In this document: positions 15,380 through 23,338 of the stretch, one piece after another
Layout of the letters: every line of letters starts with the position of its first letter
Position numbering within the stretch: the first letter of the stretch is position 1
Assembly: GCA_947474705.1 (NCBI GenBank)
Contig: CANJJS010000012.1
Span: 20,930 to 84,929, forward strand
DNA: 64,000 nt
Direction of reading: 5' to 3'
Source: Acetobacteraceae bacterium
GTDB taxonomy: Bacteria; Pseudomonadota; Alphaproteobacteria; Acetobacterales; Acetobacteraceae
Translations under genes and position numbers: made by a program
Notes under the pieces: model-generated
Seen by the model: only the letters and a program-made list of their open reading frames with translations
Databases searched by the model: none
What the model was told of the DNA's origin: nothing

Positions 15380-16261
15380 TCACCCGGGACGGGCTGACAA
15401 TTCGACGTCCAACGCGAGGACCGCGGCGCCGCGCAGCAGCCGCACCGGGACCCTCCGGCCGATCAGGTCCGGATCGGTCAGCGCCGGAATGCGCCGGTTC
15501 TGTCCGAACCGATGTCCGTCCACGGCGAGCAGGATATCGCCGGGCAGAACCCCGGCGCGGCCGGCGGCGCCGTTCTCGACGAGTTGCAGCACCATAGCGC
15601 CGCGCGCCTGTCCGGCCGCCGCCCGGTATTTTTCTCCGATCGTCACGCCCTGCAGTCCGACACCCAGAAAGCCGCGGGGGATGCGGCCGTCTGTCAGCAG
15701 GCGAGGGACAACGCGCGCCAGTGTCGCGGTGGGGATGGCCAGGCCGCGGCGGCGCGGCCCCGCGGTGGCCATGCCCAGCAGCGCGCCGGAGGCATCGACA
15801 ACGGCCCCGCCCTCGTCGGCGCCAAGGCGGACATCCAGCCGGATCAGCGAGTCGATGAGGCCGCCCGCCATGCCATGCCAGGCGGGCCCGGTCTCGTGCA
15901 CCATCGCCAGCCGTCCCGTCGCCGCGCCCTTGTCGTTCGCGCCGATGACCTGTGCCAGCGCGCCGGTCCGTGGCGCCGAAGCAGGCGAGGGGAGGGTGCC
16001 GGTCAGCGGCGAGTCCAACCGGTACACGGCGATGTTCGTGGTGGGATCGCGGCCCGCCAGTTTGGCGCCGATCGTCTCGCCGCCGCGCCGGACGGCGGTC
16101 GAGTCGTATTCGCCGGTGGCCTCGGCGGAGGTCGCGACGACGTCGGCGTCCCACAGGATGCCGCTGACATGGCGCTCGCCCGCCAGGACCGCGACCACCG
16201 CGGGCGCCGCGCGGGCCAGACGATCCGCGAGGGCCTGAGAGAGTTGTTCGAGGATATCCAT
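15380..16261 (-). CDS. HtrA/DegP-like protein with PDZ domain, catalytic triad lost
   Basis: The 293-residue protein follows the trypsin-fold plus PDZ layout of HtrA: protease-like region about 20-190, PDZ about 200-290 (FLGVGLQGVTI, GRAGVLPGDILLAVDGHRFG). The triad is missing. The usual TNxHV stretch is VVATSAEAT, the usual TDIAL is TNIAVYRL, and the usual GNSGG is ADEGG. So His, Asp and Ser are all replaced, and the protein should be a scaffold or chaperone rather than a protease. No clear signal peptide is visible after the chosen start MDILEQLSQALA, which has GGAGG 8 nt upstream; a cytoplasmic location is possible. Confidence 0.8.
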   Translation of the reverse strand: MDILEQLSQALADRLARAAPAVVAVLAGERHVSGILWDADVVATSAEATGEYDSTAVRRGGETIGAKLAGRDPTTNIAVYRLDSPLTGTLPSPASAPRTGALAQVIGANDKGAATGRLAMVHETGPAWHGMAGGLIDSLIRLDVRLGADEGGAVVDASGALLGMATAGPRRRGLAIPTATLARVVPRLLTDGRIPRGFLGVGLQGVTIGEKYRAAAGQARGAMVLQLVENGAAGRAGVLPGDILLAVDGHRFGQNRRIPALTDPDLIGRRVPVRLLRGAAVLALDVELSARPG

Positions 16262-16408
16262 CGCGCTTGCCTCCTGTGACGGGGACACACCCTGCCTTGT
16301 TTTCGCGGCCGCCGGTATGGGGCAACGGCACCGCCGCGCATTTCCCGTGTCTGTCCGATGCGGGTAGAGTGGCGCCCGGCACGAAATCCCATGGGAGGAC
16401 CCAAAAGC

Positions 16409-17194
16409 ATGGACAACTGGAACCCGAAGCCGCTCGATCCCGGTACGATCGCGTTACATCGCCGGGGCACTGGCAAACCCCTGGTTCTGTTGCATTGCCT
16501 TGGCCAGTCCTGGCGCTTCTGGGACGTGCTGGACCCGCTGATGGATCGCAACGAACTCGTCGCCTACAGCTTTCCGGGTCACGCCGATACGCCCTTGCCG
16601 GGCCACCAGTACGGGGTGGAGGAACTGACCGAACAGCTCCGCGCCGTCGCGCTGCGGGAAGGGCTGACCAAATTCCACCTGATGGGTATCTCGCTGGGCG
16701 GCAGTGTCGCGCAGCATTTCGCGGGCACCTACCCGGACATGGTCGACAAGCTCGTGCTGGCGGACTGCACCCCGATCTACGCGCCGGAAGCCCGCGCCAA
16801 CTGGCCGGTCCGCGCGGCCGCGGCGCGCCAAAACGGCGTCGCGAGCCTGATCCCGATGCTGCTGAAGGTGTTCTTCACCGAGGGTTCGATCGTCGAAAAC
16901 GGCCCCAATGTCCGTCATGTCCGGGAGGTCTTCGAGGCCTGCGATGGCGAAGCCTACGGCCTCGCCTGCGAAACCCTGGCCACGCTGGATACGCGGGAGC
17001 AGACCAGGAAAATCGTCGCGGCCACTTTGATCCTGTTGGGCTCCAACGAAGGACCCGCGTTCCAGGACGCGGCGAAATGGATGAACGCGGCGATCCCCGG
17101 CAGCCAGGTCGTGGTCGTGCCGGAAGCCGGCCATGCCTCGGTGCGCGAGCGGCCCGATTTCGCCGTCGCGCGGCTGCGCGAATTCCTCGACTGA
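16409..17194 (+). CDS. Alpha/beta hydrolase, 3-oxoadipate enol-lactonase-like
   Basis: This 261-residue hydrolase has the oxyanion region LLHCLGQSWRFWD, the nucleophile elbow GISLGGSVAQ and the terminal His in PEAGHASVRERPD. The usual acid-bearing strand reads LILLGSNEG, so the catalytic Asp is not obvious and Glu may substitute. The overall spacing resembles PcaD-type lactonases of the beta-ketoadipate pathway. The next gene encodes a carboxymuconolactone-decarboxylase-family protein 36 bp downstream, which supports a role in aromatic degradation without proving it. GGGAGGAC precedes the ATG at 16409. Confidence 0.82.
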   Translation: MDNWNPKPLDPGTIALHRRGTGKPLVLLHCLGQSWRFWDVLDPLMDRNELVAYSFPGHADTPLPGHQYGVEELTEQLRAVALREGLTKFHLMGISLGGSVAQHFAGTYPDMVDKLVLADCTPIYAPEARANWPVRAAAARQNGVASLIPMLLKVFFTEGSIVENGPNVRHVREVFEACDGEAYGLACETLATLDTREQTRKIVAATLILLGSNEGPAFQDAAKWMNAAIPGSQVVVVPEAGHASVRERPDFAVARLREFLD

Positions 17195-17230
17195 TCGCCG
17201 CTTCGAACAAACCCGAAAGGACCGGACACC

Positions 17231-17776
17231 ATGGCGCGCGTGCCACTGATTACCAGCAAAGACCAAATCCCATCGGAACACCACGCCACCGCGGACGCCA
17301 TTATCGGCAGCCGCGGCGCGCTCGGCGGACCCTTCCAGGTGTTCCTGCACAGCCCCGAAATCGCCGGACGTATCGCCCATCTCGGCACGCTGGTGCGGTT
17401 CGAGGGCACGCTGGACTTCCGGGTCCGGGTGCTCGCCGCGATGGTCGTGGCGCGGGAGTTCGAGGCGCTTTACGTCTGGGGCGCGCAAACCGGAAGCGCC
17501 CGGCGGCAGAACGTGCCGGAAACGACGATCGACGCGATCCGGGACAACCGAAGCGACGGGGTGCCGGCGGAAGACCTCGCGATTATCGAATACACGCGCA
17601 CGCTGCTGCGGAAACATCGTATTCCCGAGGCGATGGACAAACCGATGCGGGATCGTTTCGGCGACGACCAGATGATCCAACTGACCGGCGCGATCGGTTA
17701 CTATAGCCTGCTTGCCATGACCGTGAACGCGCATGAGATGGAAGCGGGTCCGGGTATGGAGGTCTTAAAAGTCTGA
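17231..17776 (+). CDS. Carboxymuconolactone decarboxylase (AhpD-fold) family protein
   Basis: This 181-residue all-helical protein has the CMD core: RVRVLAAMVVAREFEALYVWGAQT, an NVPETTIDAIR helix and FGDDQMIQLTGAIGYYSLLAMTVNAHEM. It lacks the CxxC pair of AhpD peroxidase partners, so a decarboxylase or hydrolase-type or unknown function is more likely than peroxidase support. The pairing with the enol-lactonase-like hydrolase just upstream (36-bp gap, same strand) suggests one operon for the gamma-carboxymuconolactone step or a related one. Confidence 0.85.
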   Translation: MARVPLITSKDQIPSEHHATADAIIGSRGALGGPFQVFLHSPEIAGRIAHLGTLVRFEGTLDFRVRVLAAMVVAREFEALYVWGAQTGSARRQNVPETTIDAIRDNRSDGVPAEDLAIIEYTRTLLRKHRIPEAMDKPMRDRFGDDQMIQLTGAIGYYSLLAMTVNAHEMEAGPGMEVLKV

Positions 17777-17800
17777 AGCGGTCCGCGCTTCCGCTTTTTT
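17775..17800 (+). terminator. Rho-independent terminator
   Basis: GAAGCG (17775-17780) and CGCTTC (17786-17791) form a short stem, and a run of six T ends at 17800. It overlaps the stop codon of the CMD-family gene and is the only hairpin in the window with a clear T-tract. Confidence 0.7.
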
Positions 17801-17894
17801 CCTGGGGTCATTGGGTGGGGAAGGGAGCGGCCCAGGGCGCTGCCCCGGACCGGTTTGTGGGGGAGGCCGAAGGCGCGGCCCTCCCGCCGGCCAA

Positions 17895-18101
17895 CCGCTA
17901 CGGTGGCCGTACATCCACGGAATGAAAATTCGAAGTCAGGCACAACATCTCCTCGTCATCCCCCGACTCGATCGGGGGACCGGAAGCGGCACAACCCGCC
18001 TTTCTGGCACTCCCGGTGGCCCGACCAGGTCGGGCCATGACGAGGAGAGTGCGTGCCAGACGGCGGATTTTCATGCCGCGGATGTACGGCCACCGTAGCG
18101 G
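17895..18101. repeat. 207-bp imperfect palindromic intergenic element
   Basis: The two ends are mirror images: CCGCTACGGTGGCCGTACAT starts at 17895 and its reverse complement ends at 18101. Similarity continues inward for most of each arm, with an inner hairpin built on CCCGACCAGGTCGGGCCATG. It fills the 338-bp gap between convergent genes (17776 and 18115). Pieces of the same consensus recur near 31.4 kb and 39.26 kb, so it is probably a REP/RUP-like dispersed element rather than a gene. A further GC-rich segment (17811-17890) precedes it and codes for nothing recognisable. Confidence 0.75.
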
Positions 18102-18114
18102 CCAATCGCCCGGA

Positions 18115-19473
18115 TCAGGCTTCCCGCGAAACCAGTTCCAGGTTGCCGCGCGTTTCATAAGCCATCAACAGCGTCAAACCGGACGCGGTGAACAGAAACG
18201 CCGCCATGATGCACCAGACGTAAGTGATGCTGTTGGCGCTGATCAGCACGCCCGCGACCAGCGGCGAAATCATCCCGCCGAACCGGCCCCAGCCCATCGC
18301 CAGCGCCGCGCCCTTGCCGCGGATTTGCACCGGGTAAACCTCCGGTGTGTAAACGGTCATCGCGAGATTGCCGATGTCCTGGAAGAACGAGAAGAACATC
18401 GCCGCCGCCAGTAACGTCATTTCCGTTGTCGCCTGGGTGAACGACAACGCCGCGCAGCCCGACATGCCGTAGGCGATCACGATCAGCATCTTCCGCCCGA
18501 CCTTATCGACCACCGCGAAGGCGCAGAACCGCGCGACGACCTGCGTGCCCGCCACGATGAAGGTGTACAGCAGCGTCCGGGTCAGATCGATATGGTAATA
18601 CGTGGAATAAATCGTCGGTAGCCAGACCGCGAAGCCGGTGCCCGCGAAGGCCGCGCAGAACCACAAAACCCAGGTGTGAATGACCCGGCGGATATACTCG
18701 GGGCGGAACAAATCGGCGAAGGTCGGGTCGGCCACTTTCGGCTTCACCGGTTCCTTCGCCACCTGCGCGCGGGCGGCTTCGATCTCCGGGTCGGTGACGC
18801 CCACGTAATGCAGCGACGCGCGGGCTTCCTCGTGACGGCCTTGCGAGGCCAGCCAGCGCGGCGATTCCGGCACGCCCCGGCGGATGAAGACGACCAGCAG
18901 TGCGGGCAGCACGCCGATCGCGAACAGCCAGCGCCAGCCGATTTCCGGCACCAGCAGCAGCCCGCACCCGGCGGCGAAGAAATATCCCATGGGCCAGCAC
19001 AGCGGCAACATCGCGGCGACGCGTCCCCTAATACTCGCCGGGGCGTATTCGGTTACCAGCGCCTGATCGATCGGCACCATGCCGCCAAGACCCAGCCCGG
19101 TCAGAAAACGCGCCCCGACCAGGAAACCGAGCGACATCGACAGCCCGACCACGCCGGTGAATAACGAGAACATCAGCACCGTCGCGGCGAACACCACGCG
19201 GCGTCCCCATTTGTCCGCGACCCAGCCCCAGCACCAGGACCCCACCCCCATGCCCGCCAGCGCGGCGGACCCGGCGAGTCCCACCTCTTGCGGTGTCAGA
19301 TTGAATTCCTGGCGAATCTTCGGCAACGCGTAGGCGACGATCGTGATGTCGAACGAATCGAACAAAAATCCGGCCGCCGCCACGCCGATGATGAATTTCA
19401 GCCGCGGTGTCAGCTTCGCGTTATCGAGCGCGCGCCCGATGATGTCGGGCGTCAGAGGCAACGATTGGCTCAT
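18115..19473 (-). CDS. MFS transporter (sugar/aromatic-acid porter type)
   Basis: This 452-residue carrier has about 12 predicted membrane helices. WGWVADKWGRR between helices 2 and 3 is the MFS motif A, and GLGLGGMVPIDQALVTEYAP in helix 4-5 and PESPRWL after helix 6 are the sugar/aromatic-acid porter signatures. The central loop (about 205-255) is the usual cytoplasmic spacer. Proton-coupled uptake of an aromatic acid or other small carboxylate is the likely role. It is followed 18 bp upstream in the same direction by the 176-residue EthD-like gene, which may share its promoter. Confidence 0.9.
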   Translation of the reverse strand: MSQSLPLTPDIIGRALDNAKLTPRLKFIIGVAAAGFLFDSFDITIVAYALPKIRQEFNLTPQEVGLAGSAALAGMGVGSWCWGWVADKWGRRVVFAATVLMFSLFTGVVGLSMSLGFLVGARFLTGLGLGGMVPIDQALVTEYAPASIRGRVAAMLPLCWPMGYFFAAGCGLLLVPEIGWRWLFAIGVLPALLVVFIRRGVPESPRWLASQGRHEEARASLHYVGVTDPEIEAARAQVAKEPVKPKVADPTFADLFRPEYIRRVIHTWVLWFCAAFAGTGFAVWLPTIYSTYYHIDLTRTLLYTFIVAGTQVVARFCAFAVVDKVGRKMLIVIAYGMSGCAALSFTQATTEMTLLAAAMFFSFFQDIGNLAMTVYTPEVYPVQIRGKGAALAMGWGRFGGMISPLVAGVLISANSITYVWCIMAAFLFTASGLTLLMAYETRGNLELVSREA

Positions 19474-19491
19474 GTCTTGGAGTCCTCCGGG

Positions 19492-20022
19492 TCAGGCGAT
19501 TCTTTGTTGAAACATGAAGTACGTACGGTCTCGCTGGAAGCGGCGCATGCGCAGAATCCAGGGCGTCTCGTTCGCCGCCATCCACCCCTGGGTTGCATAA
19601 ATATCCGTGGTTTCGACATGGTACAACGCGACATATTTCGGGTTCCCCTCGATCGCCCGGAAGCGGCGCGCGGCGATCACGCCGGGCAGACGATTGAAAT
19701 GGGGGATATGTTCCAAATTATACCAGTCGTTGAACTCTTCCTCTCGCGCCGGATCGGGGGTCATCGAGACCAGAATGACGCCGCCCGCGGTCTCGGGGGA
19801 CGGCATCGCGCCAGGATTGATTTGCTCCATCGCCCATTGCCGCAGCGGCCCGGTACCCGGCGCGCCCTGCCGGCGATCCGCGATTGTCAGCCATCGCGGC
19901 GGATCGGCGGCGACGGTCCGCGTCGAGAGGTCGGTCGCGCCGCCCTTCCACGTCTGAACCCCCGCCTCGGCGCCGGGATCATGGTCGAATATCCGCAATG
20001 TGAGGTCTGACCCCTGCGCCAT
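19492..20022 (-). CDS. EthD/DUF4286-like dimeric alpha-beta barrel protein
   Basis: This 176-residue protein has a C-terminal half with the pattern VILVSMTPDPAREEEFNDWY, LEHIPHFNRLPGV, then AARRFRAIEGNPKYVALYHV. This is typical of the dimeric alpha-beta barrel superfamily (EthD, DUF4286), whose members include small cofactor-free isomerases and degradation-associated proteins. The N-terminal 60 residues give no recognisable motif. It lies just upstream of the MFS gene in the same orientation (18-bp gap), so a joint role in uptake and conversion of one compound is plausible. Confidence 0.7.
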   Translation of the reverse strand: MAQGSDLTLRIFDHDPGAEAGVQTWKGGATDLSTRTVAADPPRWLTIADRRQGAPGTGPLRQWAMEQINPGAMPSPETAGGVILVSMTPDPAREEEFNDWYNLEHIPHFNRLPGVIAARRFRAIEGNPKYVALYHVETTDIYATQGWMAANETPWILRMRRFQRDRTYFMFQQRIA

Positions 20023-20194
20023 CGGACCGATATTCTCCCCTGAACGATCCCTCGCGCTTGCTTGCGCGCGGCTTCAGCGGCGAAGGTGGCTCAGCTTTGC
20101 CGTCAGAGCAACCTTGAGGCCCGGCGCGGCGGCGCGAAACACCGCGCGCGGCCGAATATCTTGTGCGAAAGGGGAGAGGTATTTCGGAACAATT

Positions 20195-20232
20195 CCCGGC
20201 GTCAACCTCTCCGCGAAGAGGCTGACGGCGGG
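20195..20232 (-). terminator. Terminator-like hairpin downstream of sodB
   Basis: Arms at 20195-20210 and 20217-20232 pair over 16 positions with two mismatches around a 6-nt loop, about 44 bp past the sodB stop. On the minus strand the stem is followed by AATTGTT, a weak U-rich tail. The rest of 20023-20275 carries no recognisable gene. Confidence 0.5.
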
Positions 20233-20275
20233 AAACGGAGAGGCGCGCGGCCCCCCCGTCCCTGGACCGGAACGC

Positions 20276-20869
20276 TTAGAGTTGCGATTCGGCGTATTCG
20301 TAGTTGGCGATGTTGTCCAACCAGTTCGTCAGGAAGTCCGGACGGCGGTTGCGGAAGTCGACGTAATAAGCGTGCTCCCACACGTCGCACACCAGCAACG
20401 TCTTGCCTTCGCCGGTCGAGAGCGGGCTGACCGCGTTCGGCGTCTTGGCGATCTTCAGCTTGCCGTCGTTGCCCAGAATCAACCAGGCCCAGCCGGAGCC
20501 GAACTGGGTGATACCGGCCTGCTTGAAGTCTTCCTTGAACTTGTCCGTGCCGCCCAGATCGCTGTCGATCTTCGCCTGCAGCTTCGCCGGGATCTTGCCG
20601 CCCGTGGGGCTGCACGACAGCCAGAACAGGCTGTGGTTCAGGTGCTGACCGGCGTTGTTGAACAGCGGCCCGCCGGCGGCGGCGCTGCCCTTGATCAGGT
20701 CTTCCAGCGACTTGCCCTGCAGCGAGGCATCGTTCGCGACCAGGCCGTTCAGCGCCGTGATATAGGCCTGATGGTGTTTGCCGTAATGCAGGTCGAGGGT
20801 TTCCTCGCACATGCCTTTGGCGCCAAGCGCCGACTTGGCGTAGTTCAGGTTTGGCAGTTCGAAAGCCAT
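20276..20869 (-). CDS. sodB: Superoxide dismutase, Fe or cambialistic type
   Basis: This 197-residue enzyme converts superoxide to oxygen and hydrogen peroxide in the cytoplasm. The four metal ligands fit: His28 (DLHYGKHH), His79 (QHLNHSLFW), Asp162 and His166 (CDVWEHAYYVDF). NNAGQHLNH has Gln where Fe-type enzymes carry their discriminating Gln, although the neighbouring Gly and the HSLFW context also resemble Mn or cambialistic members. So metal preference is leaning to Fe but not settled. There is no signal peptide. GGAGG lies 5 nt before the ATG at 20869. It is divergent from the squalene/phytoene-synthase-like gene. Confidence 0.95.
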   Translation of the reverse strand: MAFELPNLNYAKSALGAKGMCEETLDLHYGKHHQAYITALNGLVANDASLQGKSLEDLIKGSAAAGGPLFNNAGQHLNHSLFWLSCSPTGGKIPAKLQAKIDSDLGGTDKFKEDFKQAGITQFGSGWAWLILGNDGKLKIAKTPNAVSPLSTGEGKTLLVCDVWEHAYYVDFRNRRPDFLTNWLDNIANYEYAESQL

Positions 20870-20974
20870 TGGATCCTCCGGGGTAAACGGTGGTGGGACG
20901 CGGCGTTCTCTATGTTCCGCCTCGCGCGCGGTCAATCTTGCACGGCCCGGCGTTTCGCGCCACCTCCGGTCCCC

Positions 20975-21796
20975 ATGGCAACACAAGACACCAATTCCCT
21001 CGCCACGCTGGTCCGGACCCACGATCCGGACCGGTTTCTGACCGCGCTCTTCGCCCCGCCCGCGGACCGGGACGCGCTTCTGACCCTGTACGCGTTCGAC
21101 CGCGAACTCAGCCGCGCCCGCTCGGTGGCCTCGGAACCGCATCTGGCCCTGATCCGGTTACACTGGTGGCGGGAAGTGGTGGAAGGCGCCCCGCGCCGGC
21201 ATGAGGTCGCGACTCCGCTCTCGGCGCTTCTCGACGCCGGACGCCTGCCCAGAGATCTTCTGCTCCGTATTGTCGACGCGCGCGAAATCGAGACCGAGCC
21301 GGAGATCGCCACGCTCGCCCTCTGGCGCGAATGGTTGCAGGAAGGGGCCGGTGGAATCGCCGTCGCCGCCGCCACGCTGCTGGGGGCGCCCTCGCCGGAA
21401 GAATTTCGCCCGCTGGGCGCCGCCGAGGGGGCCGCGCGCGTCGTGCGCTGGAACCGGAGCTTCGCCGCCCATGGCCGCTGCCTGCTGCCCCTGGATTTGC
21501 TCGCCGAGGCCGGTCTTGGCGTGGCGGATGCCATCTCCGCGGCAGCGGCGCCCAGTACCAAAGCCGCCCCGGCCGAGGCCGGAGTCGAGGCCGTGTCGCG
21601 CCGCCTGATCCAGGAAGGGCGGGACTGGTTGGCCAAGGCGCCGTCCGGCCGGCTGCCACGCGCCTGGATCGCGGCGGCGTTGCCCGCCGTTCTCGCACGC
21701 CGCGATCTCCGGCGCGGCACCGCGAGCTTTCCCGGCCCGCGCGGCCTTGGCGACCGCCTGGCTGTCGCGTTCAGCGGCGCGATCGGACGCGTTTAA
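20975..21796 (+). CDS. Squalene/phytoene synthase-like family protein
   Basis: This 273-residue helical protein shows the NDUFAF6-like form of the squalene/phytoene synthase family. The segment LLTLYAFDRELSRARSVASE then LIRLHWWREVVEG is the usual landmark. The second Asp-rich prenyl-diphosphate motif is absent (VVRWNRSFAAHGRCLLP in that place), so a true synthase activity is doubtful. Mitochondrial relatives act in respiratory complex I assembly, and the bacterial role is unknown. The ATG at 20975 begins MATQDTNSLATL; in-frame sequence farther upstream is antisense to sodB and not coding. A strong hairpin follows the stop. Confidence 0.8.
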   Translation: MATQDTNSLATLVRTHDPDRFLTALFAPPADRDALLTLYAFDRELSRARSVASEPHLALIRLHWWREVVEGAPRRHEVATPLSALLDAGRLPRDLLLRIVDAREIETEPEIATLALWREWLQEGAGGIAVAAATLLGAPSPEEFRPLGAAEGAARVVRWNRSFAAHGRCLLPLDLLAEAGLGVADAISAAAAPSTKAAPAEAGVEAVSRRLIQEGRDWLAKAPSGRLPRAWIAAALPAVLARRDLRRGTASFPGPRGLGDRLAVAFSGAIGRV

Positions 21797-21815
21797 TCAG
21801 CCCCTGGAATCGAAA

Positions 21816-21837
21816 AGGCCGGCCACGCGGCCGGCCT
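21816..21837. terminator. Bidirectional terminator hairpin
   Basis: AGGCCGGCC (21816-21824) and GGCCGGCCT (21829-21837) form a perfect 9-bp stem with a 4-nt loop between two convergent stops (21796 and 21858). On the minus strand it is followed by TTTT, so it best serves the lytic transglycosylase gene. Confidence 0.7.
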
Positions 21838-21857
21838 CCACGTCGAAACCCTCGGAC

Positions 21858-23045
21858 CTACAGCGCTTTCGGTCCGCACACGGTCTTGCCCCGGTTGTCC
21901 TTCCGGCACGCCACCTGCTGGGCCTGTTTGGCACTGCGCGGCTTCGCGGCCGTCCGCGCCTGTGTCGTGTCGGTCCGCTGATAGTTGACATGCGTCGCAT
22001 GCGGCCGCTTCGCGTGACGCGCCGTTACCGCTTCCGCCGCCACGGCACCGGAGATCAGATGCAATCTGCCACCGCTGCGATGAACCGGCGGCGCGGGCGG
22101 CATCGCCATCGCCACCCGCGTCGGCTGTGCCTGAGCCTGCGCGATAACCGGCCGCTGCGGCACCGGCGCCGCGGCCGGCGCGGCCCATGCCACCGCGCGA
22201 GGCTGCGCCACGGCCGGCGCCGGCGTGTAAACCGGACGCGGCGGCTCGGACCAGGCGACCGCGCGAGGCGGCTGCACCGGCGCGGCGGCATACACCACGG
22301 GCGCGGGCGCCGGAGCGGTATAGGCCGGCGCGGTATAAGTCGGCGCCAGCGAGGCCATTTGCACCGACGGCACCGACGCGCCGCCATACCCGTAACGAGG
22401 ACCAGGCGGAATATGCAGCGGCAACTGATTCATCGCATACTGTTCCGCCGGCGAACGCACCCTGGGCGTCGCCCCGCGCAAATTCGGCCCGATGGCGGCG
22501 ACATACTTCCGCGTCTCGTCCGGCAGACCGCGTTGATTGGCCAAATAGTCGTCGAGCCGGCTGGGACCCGCGTTGTACGCCGCCAGGAAGCCCGGCGCGC
22601 CATACATGTCGTACATCTCGCGCATATAGCCGACACCGGCGATGATGTTGTCGCGCGGATCGAACGGGTCGGGACCCAGATTGTACCGCGCGCGCAACTC
22701 CCGATACGTGCCGGGCATGACCTGCATCAGACCCATCGCCCCGGCGCTGGAGGTGATCAGGCGGCCGTTGCGATACAGATTGCCACCGGACTCCTGGCGC
22801 ATCAGCGCGCGGATCCAGGTTTCCGGCATATCGAACTTGTTGGAAGCGTCCCGAATATACGGCCCCCAGGGATCGCCGGGCGGACCGGGGATCGCATACC
22901 GGCCCCGGGCATTCTGCAAATACCGGGCGGTCTCGTCGCCAGAGCTGACACCGTACGGCCGACTCGCGCAGCCCGCCAAAATGGCGAGCCCAACGGCCCC
23001 CGAAAACACAGTGAATACGGCGTTACGCCAATGCGGTCGTCTCAT
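21858..23045 (-). CDS. Lytic transglycosylase lipoprotein with proline-rich tail
   Basis: This 395-residue lipoprotein has a lipobox LAGC with Cys26 after a hydrophobic signal (VFSGAVGLAILAGC). The SLT catalytic domain spans about residues 62-190. Its landmarks are ALMRQESGGN with catalytic Glu85, SSAGAMGLMQVMPGTY, and FLAAYNAGPSRLDDY. A long Ala/Pro/Val low-complexity region (about 225-330) and a basic tail with two Cys (ACRKDNRGKTVC) follow. It would cleave murein with formation of 1,6-anhydro ends from its periplasmic anchoring site. Its role may be in cell-wall remodelling or insertion of an envelope machine; no secretion genes are adjacent. Confidence 0.9.
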   Translation of the reverse strand: MRRPHWRNAVFTVFSGAVGLAILAGCASRPYGVSSGDETARYLQNARGRYAIPGPPGDPWGPYIRDASNKFDMPETWIRALMRQESGGNLYRNGRLITSSAGAMGLMQVMPGTYRELRARYNLGPDPFDPRDNIIAGVGYMREMYDMYGAPGFLAAYNAGPSRLDDYLANQRGLPDETRKYVAAIGPNLRGATPRVRSPAEQYAMNQLPLHIPPGPRYGYGGASVPSVQMASLAPTYTAPAYTAPAPAPVVYAAAPVQPPRAVAWSEPPRPVYTPAPAVAQPRAVAWAAPAAAPVPQRPVIAQAQAQPTRVAMAMPPAPPVHRSGGRLHLISGAVAAEAVTARHAKRPHATHVNYQRTDTTQARTAAKPRSAKQAQQVACRKDNRGKTVCGPKAL

Positions 23046-23338
23046 CCGCTACGAACTCCCTTACCTGGCCTGGCCAAAGGGCCCCGTTTGCACGGCCCGC
23101 GACGGGCAACGCCGCACCTCGCCGTCTCAGACAGACGGTCAGCATTCCTCGCCAATCCACTACCCGGAAGCGCGGTCCTTGGCAAGTCCGACGCGATCCG
23201 CGCGACCGGCCGAAAGAGTTGAACACGATCGCGCGCGCGGCGCAAACTCAGCCCCCCCAACCACGTGCGACGCAAATCGACCGGTCACGCCCTGTTCCGG
23301 TTGCCCCCCCGATCGCGATGCGATACTGACCGCCAGAC

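Noticed and set aside
20000..20974. Upstream in-frame extension of the squalene-synthase-like gene over the sodB region
   Set aside because: It is antisense to sodB, shows no family similarity, and the real start at 20975 gives the expected protein length.
20975..21796. True squalene or phytoene synthase with terpenoid cluster
   Set aside because: The second Asp-rich substrate-binding motif is missing and no hopanoid or carotenoid gene lies nearby.
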